Shown here one piece after another: positions 8,974 to 17,158 of a stretch of 64,000 nt of DNA. Made by a program: the position numbers and the translations under genes. The notes below the pieces were generated by a model. The model ran no database searches. It saw nothing but the letters and a program-made list of their open reading frames with translations, and was not told the origin of the DNA. Source of the stretch: an uncultured Calothrix sp. GTDB taxonomy: Bacteria > Cyanobacteriota > Cyanobacteriia > Cyanobacteriales > Nostocaceae. The stretch lies in assembly GCA_937973965.1 (NCBI GenBank), contig CALJJQ010000006.1, forward strand, positions 37,489 through 101,488. Direction: 5' to 3'. The number at the start of each line of letters is the position of its first letter. The stretch's first letter is position 1.

Positions 8974-10515
8974 CTAAAATCCCCAATCTAACAACTGTGG
9001 CGCGATCGCGGAAGTGGTGTCTAAAGTCTTGACATAGTTTTTCTCTTCCTCTGTAAATGGCTCGGCTGCTGCTAACTGGGATGTTAACAGGTCTGCTGTG
9101 GCATCGGCAATATCACCAGTACGCGCTTCTAAACGACTTCTAAGGACACTTTCCGGTGCAACACATTCAATGATTTGCACGGGAATTTGGGCATTTATGG
9201 CTGGTTGCAGTACATTTTGCCGTAATTCCACCCGGTCGAATTTGGCATCTAGAATCACTGTCCAACCTTGCTGGGCTAACAAAATTCCTAGTTCTGATAA
9301 CCGACCATAGGTTCTAGCAGTCATTTCTGGTGTATAAATTTCATCTCCACCCCGTTCTAATAACCCAATTCCCGCTAAATGCTTACGCACCGCATCGGAA
9401 CGAATTAAAATCGCCCCTGAATGTTGGGAAATATACTTAGCTGTAGTGCTTTTCCCGGAACCTGATACCCCCGACATCAGGAAAATTTTCCCCTGGTGGG
9501 TTTGGGTATATTTCCAAGCTTGACGATAATAGGCTGCTGCTGTTGCGGCTGCTTGTTGTTTGGCTGCTGGGGAAATTGCGGGGTCATCTAGTAAAAAAGA
9601 TGTCACCTTAGCTCGAACGTAGGCTTGACGACTCAAATACAGTGGCAATACCTGCAATCCTTCCCAATCACCAGTTTGCTCCAAATAGGTATTTAAAAAG
9701 ATATTGGCCAAATCTGGTCTGTGTCGAGCTTGTAAATCCATCACCGCAAAGGCAACATCGTACATCACATCCACAAACCGAAACGGTTCATTAAATTCTA
9801 TACAATCAAATAGCAAAATTTGCCCTTGCCAACAGCAGATATTTCCCATGTGCAAATCCCCGTGACACTCACGAATGAAGTTATTTGCACAACGTTGGTT
9901 AAATAACTCGACTTTGGTGGCAAAAAAATGATCTGTATAGGCTTTGGTTTGTTCAAATTGGCTCAGGGTTTGGGCTTTACCTATATAAACTTCCGTTTGC
10001 TTATAGTTTTGGTCAATCGATTCCCGCACCTTTTCCACTGTCCCGAAACTGCGAATGTAATCGTTGGTTTCGGTATGGCGATGGTAATTGGCAACAACCC
10101 GACCTAGTTCTTCTATCTCCCCCGCCGTAATCGTACCATTTTCAAACCTTGTACTCAACAAACCATCGGCTGGAAACTGACGCATTTTTAATGCATATTC
10201 GACAGCTTCTCCCTCACCACCCAACACATAGTCACCGTTGCTTACGGTAATTGCCACCACTTCTAAATATAACTCGGCAGCACCCCGTTGATTCAATCGT
10301 AATTCTTCGTGACAATAAAACTTTCTTTTTGCCAAAGTTGAATAATTCAAAAAGCCGAAATCCACCGGTTTTTTGACTTTATAAACAAACTCCCCAGTTA
10401 ACAGTACATAGGAACAATGGGTTTGTACTAACTGAATCGGTTCCTCCACCGGATGGGGATAGAACCCTGGTTGTAACATCTTGTGAATGACGGGGGGAAG
10501 GGCTGTATCTGTCAT
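8974..10515 (-). CDS. Fused aminoglycoside-phosphotransferase-like / P-loop kinase protein
   Basis: 513 aa. The first ~330 residues form an APH/protein-kinase-like fold with the catalytic HGDLHMGNICCW and the metal-binding LLFDCIEF. From about residue 345 a P-loop ATPase of the AAA_33 type begins with GVSGSGKSTTAKYI, followed by ILIRSDAVRKHLAG and WTVILDAKFD. This two-domain architecture occurs in many bacteria without a proven substrate; real aminoglycoside resistance is not implied. The gene starts with ATG (MTDTALPPVIHKMLQPGFYP) and is 106 bases downstream of the TerB-like gene on the same strand. Confidence 0.88.
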   Translation of the reverse strand: MTDTALPPVIHKMLQPGFYPHPVEEPIQLVQTHCSYVLLTGEFVYKVKKPVDFGFLNYSTLAKRKFYCHEELRLNQRGAAELYLEVVAITVSNGDYVLGGEGEAVEYALKMRQFPADGLLSTRFENGTITAGEIEELGRVVANYHRHTETNDYIRSFGTVEKVRESIDQNYKQTEVYIGKAQTLSQFEQTKAYTDHFFATKVELFNQRCANNFIRECHGDLHMGNICCWQGQILLFDCIEFNEPFRFVDVMYDVAFAVMDLQARHRPDLANIFLNTYLEQTGDWEGLQVLPLYLSRQAYVRAKVTSFLLDDPAISPAAKQQAAATAAAYYRQAWKYTQTHQGKIFLMSGVSGSGKSTTAKYISQHSGAILIRSDAVRKHLAGIGLLERGGDEIYTPEMTARTYGRLSELGILLAQQGWTVILDAKFDRVELRQNVLQPAINAQIPVQIIECVAPESVLRSRLEARTGDIADATADLLTSQLAAAEPFTEEEKNYVKTLDTTSAIAPQLLDWGF

Positions 10516-10621
10516 AATTGTGGTCAGAATTTGCGCGACAACTTTTTGATTATCGCAGCCATCCGTCTTTTCCGCACTGCTAAATGTATGCGGGAAATTT
10601 CACTTCCCTACCCCTACCCAT

Positions 10622-11065
10622 CTAACTCCGATGTTTAATCATCATCACCTGTACAATTTGCATCGCCATTTCCCGTTTGATTCCTAAAGCTTGACACAAA
10701 TCGTTTAAAAATTCATGCTCTTCCGATGTCACCTTGCCATCCATCAGTACTAAATCTACGGCGATCGCAAAGGCTGATTCACGCATCTCTTCGCTTAAAG
10801 AGGCTTTTGCGGCATTAAATAGGGCATTTAAACCGTTATTCCGGAGAACTTCTAGCAACTTCTCTAACAAGGCGTTGATTCTCTCCCGCGAATAACCTTG
10901 AAAAAGATGGATTTTTGACAATGCTAAACAAACACTTTCTGCCTCTTTATCGCTCAGATAACCATCACAAGCTACTGCAACCAGGGTTATGGCTGCAAAT
11001 GCTTCCATCGCAGTTAGTTTATTCTCAACCGTATTATTACCGAGAATATTGTCAAATAAACTCAT
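10622..11065 (-). CDS. TerB-like (tellurite-resistance fold) protein
   Basis: 147-aa all-helical cytosolic protein of the TerB type. TerB domains bind metal ions through acidic loops; here they are ACDGYLSDKEAE at about 33-44 and LMDGKVTSEEHEFL at about 109-122. These are the two repeated acidic sites of the family. The name comes from tellurite-resistance operons, but isolated TerB proteins in cyanobacteria have no proven role, and no other ter genes are near. ATG start, alone or weakly linked to the downstream APH/P-loop gene. Confidence 0.83.
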   Translation of the reverse strand: MSLFDNILGNNTVENKLTAMEAFAAITLVAVACDGYLSDKEAESVCLALSKIHLFQGYSRERINALLEKLLEVLRNNGLNALFNAAKASLSEEMRESAFAIAVDLVLMDGKVTSEEHEFLNDLCQALGIKREMAMQIVQVMMIKHRS

Positions 11066-11833
11066 TTTAGTGCTATCCTATTTTTTGGTAAAAAAGAAAA
11101 AATAACGTTGCACTTAAACTGAAAATTTAGGCATAAGTGGCGGTGCAACGCTTACTTTCGATATTCTCAGTGTGCCCAATAAAATGTAAAAACTAACACA
11201 TTAATTTGCGTATACTAGTCAACAAACCATGATGTTAGTTGCAACCCCTAAAAATGCAACTGCGACAGATTTATCCAGTAACATCTCCCTTGGAGTTTCG
11301 ATATTTAATTTATGCAGAGAAAAACAAGTTAACCTTGTTTAGATATTAGGAAGGGGGCTTGCAAAATTACAAAATTATTAGTTCACACTCTTGAGTTGTA
11401 AATGCGATACACTAATGGTTCTAAACCAAGGAAAAAAATATCTTACCATAGGACTTTTTAATCAACGATACTATTTGTGAAGATTTACGCATTTTGCGGA
11501 TCGTTGAATTGTCAAAGCCTTACCCATTTCTCACTGGTGATACATTCCTCTACAACCCATGAATGTATACCGTCACAGGGTTAATATCTATGGATTTACA
11601 CTTGTACGTTGAAAGCGAATTTATGTCATCGAATAGTTGTTTCTATGACCGAATCCCAAATCGGCAGATGAAACTGATGACAATAGGCTGGAATGGACTG
11701 ACAGATATGGTAATTGTCAATGCATTTTCCCAAATGTATTTTCTCTAGTTCTGCTTTTCCGGAGTAATGCAGAAGACGAATCGGCGAAATACTAATTATC
11801 TTGCGATTACAAGCAAGGATTATAGACAAAATT
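11066..11833. other. Long intergenic region
   Basis: About 770 bases. A 37-codon frame begins ATGATG at 11229 (MMLVATPKNATATDL) but is too short to judge. A near-perfect inverted repeat TCAACGAT/ATCGTTGA lies at about 11463-11511. The frames at 11563-11748 and 11626-11916 look accidental; the latter overlaps a better small ORF in another frame. No RNA gene was recognised. Confidence 0.4.
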
Positions 11834-11989
11834 CTAACGAGAGTATTTAGAAGGGTAGTGACTATCCGACTTTTCCAGGGTTTCGACAATCGCAATGCCA
11901 ATTCCGGATACTGCAATTAAAACCACAATTGATGCCAAAAAGGCATTTACGAACAGATGTAGGGCTTCATCAAAAAACATGTAACTCAT
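11834..11989 (-). CDS. Small single-helix membrane protein (51 aa)
   Basis: A short minus-strand frame from ATG 11989 to TAG 11834 encodes 51 residues. It starts MSYMFFDEALHLFVNAFLAS, continues with a hydrophobic helix (SIVVLIAVSGIGIAIVE), and has a polar tail ending SDSHYPSKYSR. An AGG lies about eight bases before the ATG. The amphipathic start plus single helix resembles small photosynthetic-membrane or stress proteins, but I cannot name it. Gene-like features are the ribosome-binding site, clean topology and plausible codon use. An overlapping longer frame looks like a shadow. Confidence 0.5.
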   Translation of the reverse strand: MSYMFFDEALHLFVNAFLASIVVLIAVSGIGIAIVETLEKSDSHYPSKYSR

Positions 11990-12507
11990 GATTAATACCT
12001 AATTTACAGTGTGTTAGCAGTTATCTGTACACTCCACAGCCTGACTGACTGATTCCGCTTAATAAATGCTGACAATACATATCTTAACAAAACTTTAGCT
12101 TATCAGGTGGACAAAAAAATAAATTTCTCCTGAAGATGGGATGACTTTTTGCCAAATATCTGGTAATCTACCTACTCCTCCGTCAGTATAATCGGTATAT
12201 TTAATACTCAAAGGATACTTAAGAGGGATTAAATAATTGATTTGTAGGGATTCTTTTTGCCCATAAATTCTTGATATTCTCTTAATATTCGGAGTATTGA
12301 CGATTTATAGTTCCGTAAGTTGCCGAAATTACAATACCCTGAGATCGATTTCACAACACAATTTTCTGCAAAATCGAGAATCGTCTCCACAAGATATTCA
12401 AGAGTGGCAAGAATTGGATTAAGATACTGCTGAATATGGCAAATACCCAGATTAAAGCTTAAGATACAACGTTATTACTTTCTTGTAGATATCCCACCGA
12501 GAAGATT
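11990..12507. other. Intergenic region upstream of the ftsL-like/ftsI pair
   Basis: About 520 bases, presumably holding the promoter of the division gene pair and, on the other strand, that of the 51-aa protein. A minus-strand frame without a start codon (about 12305-12108) encodes a protein-like stretch including KYTDYTDGGVGRLPDIW, which could be a gene relic but is not convincing. No hairpin terminator or RNA gene was recognised. Confidence 0.4.
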
Positions 12508-13176
12508 ATGGCTGTTACTCGTAAATCAGGGAATAACTCCCCCAATCCCTACATCGTCAAAAGTGGTTGGCCAGGGTCGAAACCAGTACGTCGTCGTGCG
12601 CCATTACATGTAAATCAAATCACCTCGACAGCCAATCCCGGTCAAACAGTTGTCAAACCGGAATTACCCCGATCAAGTCGTCAACCAGCACCGAGCAAAA
12701 AAAGTGTCCCGATTAGTTCCCAGAGTCAACGAGCTAAAGCTAATTTTCCGGAGAAAGCTGCAAAAAATCCGCAAAAAATTCCATTGATGCCGACTTTGGA
12801 AGAAGTTCCCTTTTGGTTAAAAAAAATCCAGCAAATACAGCGCTACTCTTCCCTACTAACATTTGGGTTAGTAAGTGCGACTCTTGCTGTTTATGCCTTG
12901 AATGTGTATTCCCAGCAATCCTGGGGGATGGCATATCAAGAATTGCAACGTTTACAAAAACACGAACAACAGTTAACAACCAAGAACGAAGTTCTCAAAA
13001 ACCAAATCATTCGGGAAGCGGAAAAGCCTTCTACTGGACTGGTGACACCGACTCCCGCAACGGCCATATTTATTCCTTCTGCCGTTTCTGGGACATCATC
13101 TGGGAATAACTTCAACCAGCCGACTGAAGAACAGTCCCATAATTTTCGCAACCAAACTACTCCGATGGGATACTAG
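12508..13176 (+). CDS. FtsL-like septal membrane protein
   Basis: 222 aa, bitopic. A long basic and Pro/Ser-rich cytoplasmic region (1-110) precedes one membrane helix at about 114-133 (SSLLTFGLVSATLAVYALNV). A short extracytoplasmic coiled coil follows at about 138-172 (AYQELQRLQKHEQQLTTKNE), then a low-complexity tail. This topology and its place six bases upstream of ftsI match FtsL, which with FtsB and FtsQ activates FtsW/FtsI at the division site. FtsL is poorly conserved in sequence, so the call rests on topology and synteny. ATG start at 12508. Confidence 0.7.
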   Translation: MAVTRKSGNNSPNPYIVKSGWPGSKPVRRRAPLHVNQITSTANPGQTVVKPELPRSSRQPAPSKKSVPISSQSQRAKANFPEKAAKNPQKIPLMPTLEEVPFWLKKIQQIQRYSSLLTFGLVSATLAVYALNVYSQQSWGMAYQELQRLQKHEQQLTTKNEVLKNQIIREAEKPSTGLVTPTPATAIFIPSAVSGTSSGNNFNQPTEEQSHNFRNQTTPMGY

Positions 13177-13182
13177 AAAAGG

Positions 13183-14997
13183 ATGAAACAGAAATATCGC
13201 AGCAGACGTAATTGGCAAGTTCCATCACGGGTCAAAGAACGTTTAGGACAGCAACCAGAATCCCATTTGAAAGCGAAAACAGGTGCTAGTTCTCAGTCCA
13301 ATAATCCGGTAATCAAATCCAGATTATTCATGGCGTGGGGTGTATTAATTGTTAGCGGATTGGGTTTAATCTTGAACTTGTATCGCTTACAAATTGTTGA
13401 TGGTGCGACACTAGCTCAAAGGGCACGTAATCAACAAATGCTGACCTTACGTCCCTATATGCCCCGTCGTTCTATTATTGATCGTAATGGTAATTTTCTG
13501 GCTATCGATCAGCCTGTGTATACTCTCTATGCCCATCCCAACCTGTTTAAAAAATCCTTTGCAGAAGTTGCCACAGTCCTAGCGCCGATTTTAAATCAGG
13601 AAGTTAGCAATTTAGAACAAAAATTTCAACGCCAAAAAAGCGGCATAATTCTCCATCAACGGCTTTCGGAAGAGGATCGAAACCGGATTGTGCAATTACG
13701 CTTAGACGGGTTAGACCTACGCCAAAAGTATGCCAGGTTTTATCCCCAAGATGAACTGGTAGCAGAAACTTTAGGGTTTGTCAATGCTAATCGTAAGGGA
13801 CAAGCGGGAATCGAACAAACCCAAGAAAGGTTATTGGAGCGAAAACTGAAAACCCTACGTTTAAACCGTACCCGTCAAGGGGTATTGATGCCTGATTATG
13901 CACCGGAGGGATTTATTGATTTTGATGACTTTAAACTACAATTAACCATCGATAGTCGTCTGCAACGGGTAGCTCGTAATGCCCTCAAGGAACAAATACA
14001 GCGTTATCGAGCTAAACGGGGTGCCGTGATTGTGATGGATGCCTATGATGGCGGGTTGTTAGCAATGGTGAATCACCCCACCTTCAATCCCAATGAATTT
14101 AGTAAAGCCGATATGTCACTGCTGAAAAACTGGACGGTGACAGATTTGTATGAACCCGGTTCCACATTTAAACCTTTAAACGTGGCGATCGCTCTCGAAA
14201 ATGGTGTAATCCAACCTAACGATACCTTCGTAGATAATGGTTCCTACCAAGTGTACGACCGTTGGATCAAAAATGCTGGCAATAAGCGCTACGGTAGAAT
14301 TAATATTGCCCAAATCCTGGAACATTCCAGTAATATCGGCATGGTGCAAATAATTCAAAAAATGCGTCCCCATGCGTACTATGGTTGGCTGGAACGGTTA
14401 GGGCTAGGACAAGCGGTGCAAACAGATTTATTCGGGGCAACATCGAGTAGACTCAAACCTCAAGAGGAATTTGCTTCTACCCCCATTGAACCTGCAACTG
14501 CATCCTTCGGTCAGGGTTTTTCCCTCACACCACTCCAGTTAGTGCAAATGATTGGCGCGCTAGCTAATGGTGGCAAGTTAGTTTCCCCCCACACTGTCAA
14601 GGGTTTGGTGGATAGCGAAGGTAAAATTCATGATGCACCATCCTTTGCTGCTCCTCGGCAGATATTTTCACCCATGACCACCCAACGAGTGGTAGAAATG
14701 ATGGAAACAGTGGTTGCTGGGGGAACTGGGAAAAATGCCAGAATTCCTGGATATCGAATTGCTGGGAAAACCGGTACTGCGGAAAAAGCCAGTCAAAGCG
14801 GTGGTTATTCCAGTGCCAGAATTACCAGTTTTATCAGTATTCTCCCTGCTCAACAACCCCGTTATGTTGTCTTGGCAATTGTTGATGAACCCAAGGGTAA
14901 AGATGCCTATGGTGGAACGGTGGCTGCACCTATTTCTAAGAAGGTCATGGAAGCTTTAATTACTATTGAAAAAATTCCCCCCAGCCTTAAGGAGTAG
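13183..14997 (+). CDS. ftsI: Penicillin-binding protein, FtsI/PBP3-type transpeptidase
   Basis: 604-aa class B PBP that crosslinks septal peptidoglycan in the periplasm. A basic cytoplasmic start (MKQKYRSRRNW) is followed by one membrane helix at about 48-68. The PBP-dimer domain begins near RPYMPRRSIIDRNGNFLA. The transpeptidase domain carries all three active-site motifs: STFK with nucleophile S327, SSN at 382-384 and KTG at 529-531. The ATG lies six bases after the stop of the FtsL-like gene, so the two form an operon. Length and motif spacing are normal for the family. Confidence 0.94.
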   Translation: MKQKYRSRRNWQVPSRVKERLGQQPESHLKAKTGASSQSNNPVIKSRLFMAWGVLIVSGLGLILNLYRLQIVDGATLAQRARNQQMLTLRPYMPRRSIIDRNGNFLAIDQPVYTLYAHPNLFKKSFAEVATVLAPILNQEVSNLEQKFQRQKSGIILHQRLSEEDRNRIVQLRLDGLDLRQKYARFYPQDELVAETLGFVNANRKGQAGIEQTQERLLERKLKTLRLNRTRQGVLMPDYAPEGFIDFDDFKLQLTIDSRLQRVARNALKEQIQRYRAKRGAVIVMDAYDGGLLAMVNHPTFNPNEFSKADMSLLKNWTVTDLYEPGSTFKPLNVAIALENGVIQPNDTFVDNGSYQVYDRWIKNAGNKRYGRINIAQILEHSSNIGMVQIIQKMRPHAYYGWLERLGLGQAVQTDLFGATSSRLKPQEEFASTPIEPATASFGQGFSLTPLQLVQMIGALANGGKLVSPHTVKGLVDSEGKIHDAPSFAAPRQIFSPMTTQRVVEMMETVVAGGTGKNARIPGYRIAGKTGTAEKASQSGGYSSARITSFISILPAQQPRYVVLAIVDEPKGKDAYGGTVAAPISKKVMEALITIEKIPPSLKE

Positions 14998-15036
14998 GGA
15001 AGTAGGTGGAGAATTTTTGTGAAAGCATAGGGTTAT

Positions 15037-15267
15037 TTAGGTTGTCGATTTGGATGTGATTTCTATTCCATTCCGGGGAAAGTTCCGATTAAGATGTGAA
15101 ATACAAGATTTAAATCTACTTGACATCTCCCCTGCTTGAAACACAGAGGTTTCTAAACTTGTTGTTTCGGAGTCTTTTAAACCCACTCCGCAACGCTTAC
15201 GATATGATTTGGATAATTCTCTAAACAAATTACATCGTTTTGGAAGTGTCAAGGCTTCCCTACCCAT
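15037..15267 (-). mobile_element. Possible IS200/IS605 right-end relic
   Basis: On the minus strand a 76-codon frame reads YRKRCGVGLKDSETTSL and further, resembling the low-complexity tail of TnpB proteins. Near its middle the DNA forms a hairpin CCTCTG/CAGGGG (15129-15149) followed by GAGATGTCAA, the layout of many cyanobacterial IS200/IS605 right ends. There is no catalytic part of a transposase. This is recognition by eye only and could be wrong. Confidence 0.35.
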
Positions 15268-15344
15268 CTTGACTAAAATTCCAGTTTTTAAATTACTGAG
15301 TCGTACAATACTGTTGCGATCGCATTACCCTTAATCTAGCTTCT

Positions 15345-15551
15345 ATTTATATAGCTCCGGGGGCAATGTACACTATCGTAATTGGGATTTGTCAAGATGT
15401 CAATAATCAGTCCTGTAAGTATGATAATTACGTGAGAAGATTGAGAATAGAGTCATTAATATTGAGAATTGACGCTGCATTTTTGTCAATAAGTCGAATA
15501 AAGGGGAGAAAATACAAATTTTGCATTTTTGCGTATTTAAATAACTAATCA
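15345..15551 (+). repeat. 206-bp dispersed repeat, copy 1
   Basis: This segment, from ATTTATATAGCTCCGG to AAATAACTAATCA, reappears inverted at 32134-32339. Shared blocks include GGGATTTGTCAAGATGTCAA, TCAGTCCTG-AAGTATGATAAT and TTGAGAATAGA-TCATTAATA. There are no terminal inverted repeats or flanking duplications, which argues against a classical MITE and would suit an IS200/IS605-derived element. Both copies lie outside genes. Confidence 0.8.
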
Positions 15552-16372
15552 GTTAAATCGGTTAATATCTTTGAGGGATTGCGGTGACAAAAAGCTGGAT
15601 TGTTTGGAAGTAATAATTTGTACTTTATCCTTGGATATAAAGGCAGGTTTTAGACGATGATTATACTGAAAATGCTTTTTAAAGGTATAAAAGTTCAAGA
15701 TAAGTGGTTAGTAAATTTTGCCCTCTTTATTAGGTCTGTTTGCCTTGGCTATCTTGACAAGCATAGTTAAATAGAAAACACAATAATTCCCATCATCAGT
15801 AGTCACCACAAATTAGGTAACAAATTACATCATCACCCATAATCGCCTCAAATACTCTTCTTCAATCATGGAAACAAAACTCCCAGACTTTTTCTAGTGA
15901 TGATATTTCAGTATATATACGTAATTAATGTGGTAAATTACTAAGATTGATTTGTTTATTTTTACGTAAAAAACCTGTTATCAATGGATATCACAAAAGA
16001 TATATTGATGGTTAATTCGGTTTTCATATTCTTTAAGACACGCTGCATCTGCCTCAAAATTAGTTTTTTTCACAGTGCATTCACCATTCAAGATAACCAA
16101 ATATTAACCCAAGTTGCTAGTTATAAAAGAATGTCGATTTTTAAGTACAAAATCTCAAATTTTCATGTCTAAAAATACAGAAAAACAGATATTATGTATC
16201 ACATTGATACATTTAGAAGTACTAACTAGCAACTTACGTTATTAAGAGGATGTATTAAAAGTCGATTTTAATACTTAACAACCTTTTTTTGGGACGAGGG
16301 AGAGGGGAACTAAAGGTTTTCGTGATTAGTAATTGGTAATTTCATTCATAGATTATTCATAATTTATTTCCC

Positions 16373-16561
16373 ATGCAATTTTTATTTAATCGATGGAAAC
16401 ACCACTATTGGTTATTTGTTATATGTCCAGGAATTGCGATGGGAACAATTTATCACGCATTTGCGATCGCAGTTTCCAATACAGCTAATTTTGGCGGTGA
16501 TAATCTGAATTTAATCAACACAAAAGTCAGTTCGGAAATCAAACCTGATTCCTATATTTGA
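16373..16561 (+). CDS. Short signal-peptide-bearing ORF, possibly a gene fragment
   Basis: 62 codons from an ATG. The start MQFLFNRWKHHYWLFVICPG and following AMGTIYHAFAIA form a plausible signal peptide; only about 28 polar residues follow (NTANFGGDNLNLINTKV). It could be the surviving front end of an exported protein, or a small real protein, or chance. It lies in a decaying region that also contains a 5'-truncated surface-protein gene on the same strand. No family recognised. Confidence 0.3.
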   Translation: MQFLFNRWKHHYWLFVICPGIAMGTIYHAFAIAVSNTANFGGDNLNLINTKVSSEIKPDSYI

Positions 16562-17158
16562 ATTGATAATTTAACAATCAATGCTCTTCTCCCTTTCACG
16601 CATCTATTCCTTGAGAAGATACTTACAAAAAAAATACTTTTTTTAAATCTGACTAAATATAGTAAAAAATCTCAAACTGTCTAGTTGTCTTTCTAAGTAG
16701 GTAGGTGCAATTAAACATAAAACCGCAACGTAACCAATCATTCGGCGTACAGACGACGCGACGGGTCGTCCCTACTCCCTGATCTCAGAGAATGTTTGTC
16801 AAGTATTAATTATCACTATTTTGACTATCGTCCTGACTCTGGACATGGGGTTATAAAGCTGATTTTTCCTTTGAGAGTACAGAAGCATGTCGCGTCTCTT
16901 CCTGCTCCCAAAAACGATAATTCAAGTATTAAAATCGACTTTTAAAACATCCTCTCAACGACAATTTGTACCACTCACCCACCTACTTACACTTCTCCTG
17001 ACCTAGTTAATTCCACAAAATGATAAGTCAAGTATTCAAAATAACTTTCCCAAAAACTTCTGATATATCTCCATATATTTCATTCTGTATCCTGTCTCCT
17101 GCATTCTGTCTCCTATTACTAAGTTCAAAGTACGAATTGTTGGTGTCATTGATAGTAT
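16562..17158. other. Intergenic region with hairpin and tandem repeats
   Basis: About 600 bases. It contains a GACGCGACGGGTCGTC hairpin near 16752, a CATGTCGCGTCTCT copy near 16886, and tandem CTGTCTCCTGCAT units at about 17085-17118 just before the outer-membrane protein gene. No RNA gene was seen. Confidence 0.5.

Larger units (their letters stand above)
14998..16372. other. Gene-poor region with repeat and mobile-element relics
   Basis: Nearly 1.4 kb without a convincing gene. It holds a possible IS200/IS605 right-end relic (about 15037-15267) and one copy of a 206-bp dispersed repeat (15345-15551). The remainder is AT-rich, and the frames at 15366-15548 and 15984-16172 look accidental. 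Confidence 0.55.

Noticed and set aside
8974..10515. Reading the APH-like gene as antibiotic resistance
   Set aside because: The fused P-loop architecture is a widespread chromosomal family without demonstrated aminoglycoside activity.
10622..11065. Tellurite-resistance operon
   Set aside because: Only a lone TerB-like gene is present; no terC, terD or other ter genes adjoin it.
11229..11342. 37-codon ORF beginning MMLVATPKNATATDL
   Set aside because: Too short, no ribosome-binding site, no distinguishing feature.
12108..12305. Minus-strand open stretch reading KYTDYTDGGVGRLPDIW
   Set aside because: Protein-like in parts but lacks a start codon and no family was recognised; about 65 open codons can occur by chance in this AT-rich DNA.
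15984..16172. 62-codon ORF in the 15-17 kb gap
   Set aside because: Unstructured, AT-driven composition, no ribosome-binding site and no neighbours.
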